14,492 nucleotides of DNA from JBFHRE01 sp041591895 (GTDB taxonomy: Bacteria > Actinomycetota > Acidimicrobiia > Spongiisociales > ZC4RG35). Every line of letters begins with the position of its first letter. Within the stretch, counting starts at the first letter, position 1. Below the pieces are notes generated by a model. The model was not told where the DNA came from. It saw only the letters and a list, made by a program, of their open reading frames with translations, and ran no database searches. Shown piece after piece: positions 6,824 through 12,683 of the stretch. Position numbers and translations under genes: made by a program. The stretch covers positions 1 to 14,492 of the forward strand of contig JBFHRE010000064.1 in the NCBI GenBank assembly GCA_041591895.1. The letters are read 5' to 3'.

Positions 6824-9376
6824 ATGCCCAAGAAGTCACTGATTCACGAAATCGAGGCGAGAGAACGCCACGGTCGCTGGTTCCCGGCGCTGGCCGGGTT
6901 GATGACGATCGCCCTGCTCGCCTCCACCTGGATCGGCTTGTTCGCCTTCCTCGGCACCAATGCCGCCTACGGGACCTTCACCGACCTGGAGGAGGAGTAC
7001 ATCCCCGACGTCGAAGCGATGGCCCTGAGTTTCCCCGACCTCAGTCAGGTATCGCGGGTCTATGCGTCGGGAGGCGAGATCCTCGCGGAGCTCCACGACG
7101 GCAAGGTCAGCGAACCGGTGCCGATCGACGAGGTTCCGCAGATGGTGATCAACGCCTTCCTGGCAGCCGAGGACAAGGACTTCTACGAGCACGAAGGCGT
7201 CAACTTCGGGGCTATCGCCAAAGCAGCGCTCGACAACATCCTCTTCGACCAGACCCGGGGCGGATCGACGATCACCCAGCAAGTGGTTAAGCAGAACTTC
7301 GTCGGCGACGAGCTGACGATCCGCCGCAAGATCAACGAGGCGTTCGTCTCCGCCGAGGTCGAGCGCCGGTTCACGAAGGACCAGATCCTCGAGTTCTATC
7401 TCAACTCCGTCTACTTCGGTTCGGGTGCCTACGGCGTCAAGGCAGCCGCCCGGGAGTTCTTCGGGCGCGAGCTCTACCAGCTCACCATCGCCGAGGCGGC
7501 GACGCTCTCCGTCCTTGTGCGCAATCCGTCTCTCTACAACCCCCGACGTCGGGCCGACACGGTCCTCGACCGCCGTGACCAGGTGATCCGGGAGATGTAC
7601 GAGTCGGGGTGGATCACCGAGGCCCAGCGAGCCAGGGAGGTCCGACGGCCGCTCGGGGTCATCGATCACACTCCCGTCAAAGGGGTCGCCGACCATGTCG
7701 TCGCTGAGGTGCGCCGCCAGTTGCTCGACCTGAGCCGGGACGAGTTCGATTTCCTCGGCTCCACCAAGGAGGAGCGGAAGAAGTCGATCTTCGGATGTCC
7801 GGCGGACGACACCACCTGCACGGGTGGGGGCGGGCTGAGGATCGACACCACCATCGACCTCCCGATGCAGCTCATGGCGAACGACATCCTCCAGGAGTGG
7901 CTGCCGTTCCCGGACGCCGACACCAATCTCGAACTGTGCGAGAACATCGCCGGGAAGCTGAGGCTCGACACCGAGGAACAGATCAAGAACTACGCCGAAG
8001 CGCACTCCTGCGCGCCGACCGGTGCCATTGCCAGCGTCGACAACCACACCGGAGCCGTCCTGGTGATGGCCAGCGGCCTGCCATTCGACGAGAACCAGTT
8101 CGACCTCGCAGTCCAGGGTCGGCGCAACCCCGGGTCGTCGATGAAGCCGTTCACGCTGGTTGCCGCCCTCGAGAGCGGAATCACGCTCGGCACCTATTAC
8201 AACGGCTCCTCGCCGATCGACATACCGTGCGACTCCCCGTGCTCCTCGCTCGGCAACATCTGGCGGGTGTCGAACGCCGGCGGCGGCGGCGGGGTGATGA
8301 CGCTCAACGCCGCGACCAGTTCGTCGGTCAACACCGTGTATGCCCAGGTCTCGGCCGAGATCGGGCCCGAGAAGATCGTCGAGACCGCCCAGCGCATGGG
8401 GATCGAAAGCGAGCTTCGTCCCACCCTCTCCCTGACCCTGGGCACATCCGAGGTGTCGCCACTCGAGATGGCGTCGGCGTACTCGAACTTCGCCACCAAC
8501 GGTCTTCATGCCCACACGTTCCTGATCGAGAAGATCACCGATCGCACCGGATCCGTACTTCACCAGCACGAGGTCCTACGGGAACAGGTCGGCAACGCCG
8601 CCATCTTTGCCGCCGCCCGCGACCCCTTGACACGGGTGCCGACCGGGGCGGGAACCGCACCTCGAGCCAACCTGTCCGGAGTACCTCAGGGCGGCAAGAC
8701 CGGAACCCACCAGGACTACCGCGATGCCTGGTTCGTGGGATTCACCCCCAACTACTCGACCGCGGTGTGGGTGGGGTACGAAGCCGATCAGATCCCGCTC
8801 CAGAACCTGAGGATCAAGGGCGAACCGATCTCCCGGGTCTTCGGAGGGACAGTTCCGGCGCCGATCTGGGCGCAGTTCATGACCGCCCTGCTGGGCGATG
8901 AGGACCCAGGGGAGTTCCCGGAGAGCCCGGACGGGACCGATGAATTCTTCAAGACGCCGACAACGACGGTTCCGTCCCTCGTCGGGCTCACGGTTGACGA
9001 AGCCAGGAAACTGGCGAGCGAGGCAAAGGTCATCCTCTCGATCGTGGAGGTGCCGTCGGTCGAGATCGCCGGATTGGTGCTCACGCAAAGCGTCGAACCG
9101 GGAGTGGTCATCTCACAGGGCGCAGCCGTGACGCTCGAGGTTTCGAATGGGGAGCCCCCCGTTGCGGAGCTCCCGTACCTGATCGGGTTGGCGTACAAGG
9201 ACGCGGTGGCAAAACTCGATGAGTTCTCAGACGCGACCCGGGTGGATTTGCAGATCCAGCGGGTCAACGTCGACGTAGAGAAGGACGACCAGAAGGGCAA
9301 GGTCGTCGCCATGAACCCTCAGCCCGGAACGAGTGTCGGCTCCGGCATCCTGGTGACCCTCAGCGTCGGCAAATAG
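6824..9376 (+). CDS. Class A penicillin-binding protein (glycosyltransferase plus transpeptidase) with two C-terminal PASTA domains
   Basis: The 850-residue bifunctional murein synthase has a short cytoplasmic N-terminus, one membrane anchor (about 20-45), a GT51 glycosyltransferase domain and a transpeptidase domain. GT51 motifs include AAEDKDFYEHEGV, with catalytic Glu116, GGSTITQQ (146-153) and RRKINEAFVSAEVERRF (167-183). Transpeptidase motifs are SSMK (Ser438 nucleophile, Lys441), SVN (501-503) and KTGT (625-628). Two PASTA domains follow (about 716-775 and 782-848), placing it with actinobacterial PonA2-like enzymes. It polymerises and cross-links peptidoglycan outside the membrane. Six cysteines, all predicted extracytoplasmic, fall in three close or nearby pairs (325/332, 372/396, 469/473), suggesting disulfides. 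The ATG at 6824 is the only start codon in this frame after the stop at 6755-6757; its ribosome site is weak. The upstream region is a shared divergent promoter with the mutase. Confidence 0.95.
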   Translation: MPKKSLIHEIEARERHGRWFPALAGLMTIALLASTWIGLFAFLGTNAAYGTFTDLEEEYIPDVEAMALSFPDLSQVSRVYASGGEILAELHDGKVSEPVPIDEVPQMVINAFLAAEDKDFYEHEGVNFGAIAKAALDNILFDQTRGGSTITQQVVKQNFVGDELTIRRKINEAFVSAEVERRFTKDQILEFYLNSVYFGSGAYGVKAAAREFFGRELYQLTIAEAATLSVLVRNPSLYNPRRRADTVLDRRDQVIREMYESGWITEAQRAREVRRPLGVIDHTPVKGVADHVVAEVRRQLLDLSRDEFDFLGSTKEERKKSIFGCPADDTTCTGGGGLRIDTTIDLPMQLMANDILQEWLPFPDADTNLELCENIAGKLRLDTEEQIKNYAEAHSCAPTGAIASVDNHTGAVLVMASGLPFDENQFDLAVQGRRNPGSSMKPFTLVAALESGITLGTYYNGSSPIDIPCDSPCSSLGNIWRVSNAGGGGGVMTLNAATSSSVNTVYAQVSAEIGPEKIVETAQRMGIESELRPTLSLTLGTSEVSPLEMASAYSNFATNGLHAHTFLIEKITDRTGSVLHQHEVLREQVGNAAIFAAARDPLTRVPTGAGTAPRANLSGVPQGGKTGTHQDYRDAWFVGFTPNYSTAVWVGYEADQIPLQNLRIKGEPISRVFGGTVPAPIWAQFMTALLGDEDPGEFPESPDGTDEFFKTPTTTVPSLVGLTVDEARKLASEAKVILSIVEVPSVEIAGLVLTQSVEPGVVISQGAAVTLEVSNGEPPVAELPYLIGLAYKDAVAKLDEFSDATRVDLQIQRVNVDVEKDDQKGKVVAMNPQPGTSVGSGILVTLSVGK

Positions 9377-9434
9377 TCGTCCATCGCCACAGCCAACCCG
9401 ATACACAAGTCACTTCTATTCATCGTAAAGGGCA

Positions 9435-9463
9435 TTGACGTTGTTTTACGACTTTTATAGAGT
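9435..9463 (+). promoter_or_regulatory. Sigma70-like promoter in an AT-rich intergenic patch
   Basis: TTGACG (9435-9440) is followed after 17 bases by TAGAGT (9458-9463); an overlapping TATAGA at 9456 gives a 15-base spacer. The patch 9400-9465 is conspicuously AT-rich against its surroundings. It points towards the possible frameshifted gene at 9537-9900. It has the most consensus-like -35 in the window. Confidence 0.5.
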
Positions 9464-9536
9464 TCCAACCCATGAGAGCGGGAGTCCATGATCTCCAAGA
9501 GCATAGTCAACCCCACGCCTCGCACACCGGAGCGTC

Positions 9537-9900
9537 ATGGGCGACCGTCTCTCGTCCGTTCGTCAGACCATTCGCGATCCCGATTACCGCGGGGTTCGCG
9601 CCAAGTCACGAATACGTGCGACGCTATTGGGTGGCGGCAATAGGTGCCGGTGCGGTTGAAGACCTGCTTCGCCTGTCGGCTGCTGCCAAGCGCGGCCAGG
9701 CGGTCCCCCGTCCGCTGTTCATGCAAACGCTTATGACAGAGGGGCTGGCTGTGTTCTGGCGGGACCGGGTCGGCATACCGTGTCCGATCCCGCCGCTTGG
9801 CTCCCGAGCCGCAGACCGCCTCTCCCCCTCGCTCGCTTCCGAGCACCGACGGTTCATCATGCAGTGGCCGGAGGGGTCCGGTATGACCGGATGGCGATGA
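9537..9900 (+). pseudogene. Possible small frameshifted gene of unknown function
   Basis: Two overlapping frames each look coding and seem to continue one another. The first starts at ATG 9537, with GGAG four bases upstream, and reads MGDRLSSVRQTIRDPDYRG then VRAKS before turning into an unlikely Arg/Gly/Cys-rich tail. The next frame, from about 9613, reads EYVRRYWVAAIGAGAVEDLL and continues with a charged, helical-looking stretch to TGA at 9898-9900. Removing one base near 9612 would join them into one protein of roughly 120 residues. Third-position G+C in the second part is high but lower by eye than in neighbouring genes. The 3' end overlaps the convergent flippase gene by about 44 bases. 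A promoter-like element lies 75 bases upstream. I do not recognise a family. It could be a sequencing error, a decayed gene or chance. Apart from this and the promoter, I see nothing in 9377-9856. Confidence 0.4.
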
Positions 9901-11086
9901 ATCCGACCGCGGCCAGCGCAGCCAGCTCTCCGAGGCCAAACGCAATCGCCACTCGGTGATCCGAACGGCCGTCGGAGGCCACCAACGACAGGACAGCGAC
10001 CCCCAGACCACACAACCAGGCAATAGCCAAGCGTCCAGTCGCTGCTCGAGCTACGAGAAGCTGGCCAAGGAGCTGAGCACTCGACGCTGCAATCACCCCT
10101 GCTGCGGCCCATGCCGCAAGCTCACGGCTGGGCCGGAACTGCGCGGAGAACAGGATCTCGACCACTTGAGGACCCACCGTCCAACCAACGCCCCAGGCAA
10201 GGGCAACCAGGATGAGGCCGGCAGCGCCGATGAGGGCGGCTGCAGATCGCATTCGTCGATGCTCGCCCGCATCGAACCACCTGACCAAGGCAGCCAACAA
10301 TCTGCTCTGGAGTGAGAAGATGAGAGTCAGAGGCGCCCTGTACAGAGTAAACGTCATGAACACGACGGCACTCGCCGCGTCACTGCCCCCCAACACTTTG
10401 ACGACCATTGGAGCGGACGCCACCAACACCTGAGACGCTCCGCTACCGGCAAAGTACGACGCAAAGAAGGGGAATGGTGGGGTACGGTTCCGCTCCACCA
10501 CCGGAACCAGTCTGACCCACTTCAACGACGCCAGGGCGGCGAGCGGTGCGGCTGCCAAGGACCAACCGACCACCGACGGTGAGTCGGAGATCTGCAGGAG
10601 AGCCGCAGCCACCACCAGGCGGATGACGCCCTCCACGATCAGAAAGACACCCACCTCGCGGAAATCGCGATTCCCGGCCAGGACGCCGCGGGCGAGGCCG
10701 TAGATCGAGAACCCGATCAGCATCACGGCCAAGATCATTGCGAAGGACAACGATCCCTGGAACCACAGATCTCGACCCCAGATCCCGATCGCCCATCCCA
10801 CGCCCGCTGTGCCCGCCCCTATCAGCGCCGCCACCTTCCGGTCGGACCGCGCGGGATCGCGACCGCGGCTGGTCTCTCGCGTCGCGTACTGCTCGAGAGG
10901 AACGATGAAGATGGTGGCGGTGATGAACATGGCCGTCCAGGCGTTGCCTATCGGAGCGAACCCGTCGGGGCCGAGTGCAGCACCCACGACCCGCTGATAC
11001 GCGAACGCGAGGAGGGCGCCAACGACACTGCCCGAGACCATCCATATGGTTCCGCGGTCGTCTCGAATGGATGCAGCCAGCTTCAC
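9857..11086 (-). CDS. Polysaccharide flippase-like integral membrane protein (MOP superfamily)
   Basis: The 409-residue protein is almost wholly hydrophobic, with about twelve predicted membrane segments spread from residue 15 to 405 and short Arg-rich loops. The N-terminal pattern, an amphipathic start followed by a helix and then GAALGPDGFAPIGNAW, is typical of Wzx/MurJ-like lipid-linked oligosaccharide exporters, in which a Leu/Gly-Pro-x-x-Phe/Tyr-Gly-like turn follows helix 1. The likely role is moving an undecaprenyl- or polyprenyl-linked glycan across the membrane; the substrate cannot be told from sequence. The GTG start at 11086 is chosen because a TAGAGT -10-like box lies nine bases before it. 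It diverges from the CWB2 hydrolase operon, suggesting a shared cell-surface role. No glycosyltransferase is next to it in this window. The family call is by fold pattern, not by a catalytic motif. Confidence 0.75.
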   Translation of the reverse strand: MKLAASIRDDRGTIWMVSGSVVGALLAFAYQRVVGAALGPDGFAPIGNAWTAMFITATIFIVPLEQYATRETSRGRDPARSDRKVAALIGAGTAGVGWAIGIWGRDLWFQGSLSFAMILAVMLIGFSIYGLARGVLAGNRDFREVGVFLIVEGVIRLVVAAALLQISDSPSVVGWSLAAAPLAALASLKWVRLVPVVERNRTPPFPFFASYFAGSGASQVLVASAPMVVKVLGGSDAASAVVFMTFTLYRAPLTLIFSLQSRLLAALVRWFDAGEHRRMRSAAALIGAAGLILVALAWGVGWTVGPQVVEILFSAQFRPSRELAAWAAAGVIAASSAQLLGQLLVARAATGRLAIAWLCGLGVAVLSLVASDGRSDHRVAIAFGLGELAALAAVGFIAIRSYRTPPATA

Positions 11087-11095
11087 GGCCGCGAC

Positions 11096-11101
11096 ACTCT
11101 A
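11096..11101 (-). promoter_or_regulatory. -10-like box for leaderless flippase transcript
   Basis: On the minus strand, TAGAGT ends nine bases before the GTG start, the same spacing as the TAGGTT box before the mutase ATG. This TANNNT arrangement is common for leaderless actinobacterial transcripts. No convincing -35 hexamer at normal spacing. Confidence 0.4.
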
Positions 11102-11175
11102 TCCCGCCGTGCCCAGACAGTCTGCAATCGGAGATGGGTCGGGATCGTTGCTAAAGGCGAGACCGGAACCTGTCG

Positions 11176-12651
11176 ATGACTATCCGTATGCCGCTTCTGA
11201 AGGGGAGGCCTTGGCTCGCCTCGATCGCCGTTCTAGCCATCTGCGTGACCAACGCGAGCGCCGCTCCGGCTGCCGCCGCCGAACCGTCACCGCCGATCGT
11301 GTTCCCGGTCGCCGGCCCGAATACGTTCACTGACACCTGGGGTGCAGCACGAGCAGGAGGTCGGACCCACGAGGGAACCGACATCATGGCGGACAAGATG
11401 ACACCGGTCGTTGCAGTGTCGTCTGGCACGGTCGGTTGGATGCACAACACTCAGGGAGGGAATTGCTGTGCAATGGCCCTACAACACGACGACGGTTGGG
11501 AGTCGTGGTACATCCACCTGAACAACGACACTCCCGGGACAGACGACGGTCAGGGATGGGGATTCGCTCCCGGCATCGAGTCCGGCGTGCGGGTCACCGC
11601 CGGCCAGCTCATCGGTTGGGTCGGCGACAGCGGCAACGCCGAGTCGACATCCCCTCACCTCCACTTTGAACTCCACGATCCATCCGGCACTCCCGTAAAC
11701 CCCTATGCGGCCTTGCTTGCAGCAATCACCCTCGATCTCCCGCGCATCGCCGGAGCCGACCGATACGCGACTGCGGCTCTTGTGTCTGCGGAGACGTTCC
11801 CCGGCGGCTCCACCGTGGCCTTTGTCGCCAGCGGCCTCGAGTTCCCGGATGCCCTTGCAGGGTCGGCTGTCGCTGCAGCCGATGGCGCCCCTTTGCTCCT
11901 GGTGAGCGAGACCCGGGCTCCAAAGACCGCTACTGACGAGTTGAAACGCCTCGGTGCTGCCACCATCTACGTGCTCGGCGGGACAGCAATCATTGCTGAG
12001 AGCGTGATCGAAGACATTCGATCCGCGACCGGAGCGTCGGTCGAGCGCATAGCAGGCAAAAACCGCTTCGAAACCGCTGCCACGCTGTCGAAATTCGCAT
12101 ATCCGGACGGCTCAGCCACTGCCATCGTCGTGAACGGCTACCTCGCACCCGACGCCCTGTCCGGAGCGCCGGTGGGCGGTCTCCTAGATGCGCCGATGCT
12201 CCTCACCTCGGCAGACTCTCTGAGCTCCCCTACCGAGAGGGAGCTGAAGCGGTTGTCTCCCTCAACCGTCTATGTGTTCGGCGGCGAAGCTGTCGTTTCT
12301 GCCGCAACGGTCGCACAGATCGAAAGCCTGACCGGCGCATCGGTCGTTCGCGTGGCGGGGGGCAGTCGATACTCGACCTCGAAGGCGATCGCCACCCGGT
12401 TCTTTCCCGGAGCTTCCACGGTGCTGGTCAGCGACGGCACAACCTTCGCCGACGCCCTCGCAGCCGGACCGCTGGGCGCGGGAAGGGGCTGGCCAGTCAT
12501 CCTTGCCTCCGAGTCGAGCGGCACGGATCACGTCGTGTCAGCCATGCAGACGATTGGCGCCACCGAGGCCGTGGCGATCGGTGGTCCTGCGGTGTTGCCG
12601 TCGACCGCTTTCGTGGCAATCTGCGCCGCCTTCCCCACAGCATGCGAGTAG
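11176..12651 (+). CDS. Secreted M23 (LytM-type) peptidase with three CWB2 cell-wall-binding repeats
   Basis: The 491-residue protein starts with a signal peptide (basic start, hydrophobic 12-25, Ala-rich cleavage region about 28-36). An M23 zinc peptidase domain spans about 41-180: HEGTD gives His65 and Asp69, WYIHLN gives His114, and SPHLHFEL gives His161 and His163, so the expected ligands and catalytic histidines are present. It should cut peptidoglycan cross-bridges or stem peptides. Three CWB2 repeats follow, beginning RIAGADRYATA (190), RIAGKNRFETA (291) and RVAGGSRYSTS (392). They have an exact 101-residue period and hydrophobic Leu-Leu/Ile-Leu motifs (APLLLV, APMLLT, WPVILA). Three CWB2 repeats form the anchoring unit in clostridial wall proteins, where they bind an anionic wall polymer. 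The start at 11176 is the first ATG; 11188 is also possible. The next gene follows after 32 bp, so the pair is probably an operon. Confidence 0.93.
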   Translation: MTIRMPLLKGRPWLASIAVLAICVTNASAAPAAAAEPSPPIVFPVAGPNTFTDTWGAARAGGRTHEGTDIMADKMTPVVAVSSGTVGWMHNTQGGNCCAMALQHDDGWESWYIHLNNDTPGTDDGQGWGFAPGIESGVRVTAGQLIGWVGDSGNAESTSPHLHFELHDPSGTPVNPYAALLAAITLDLPRIAGADRYATAALVSAETFPGGSTVAFVASGLEFPDALAGSAVAAADGAPLLLVSETRAPKTATDELKRLGAATIYVLGGTAIIAESVIEDIRSATGASVERIAGKNRFETAATLSKFAYPDGSATAIVVNGYLAPDALSGAPVGGLLDAPMLLTSADSLSSPTERELKRLSPSTVYVFGGEAVVSAATVAQIESLTGASVVRVAGGSRYSTSKAIATRFFPGASTVLVSDGTTFADALAAGPLGAGRGWPVILASESSGTDHVVSAMQTIGATEAVAIGGPAVLPSTAFVAICAAFPTACE

Positions 12652-12683
12652 AGAGGCCGAAGTCCACTAGGGTCACCCGCCCG

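Noticed and set aside
5868..6842. 324-codon plus-strand frame through the mutase start into the PBP start
   Set aside because: Mostly antisense to the mutase. Only its last 24 codons (from the ATG at 6768) are considered, as a possible upstream ORF.
6836..8569. 577-codon minus-strand frame inside the PBP gene
   Set aside because: Antisense shadow; the plus strand carries all GT51 and transpeptidase motifs in one frame.
9535..10112. Minus-strand frames (162 codons each) near the flippase 3' end
   Set aside because: They overlap the flippase out of frame and give Arg/Pro/Ser-rich translations with no recognisable pattern.
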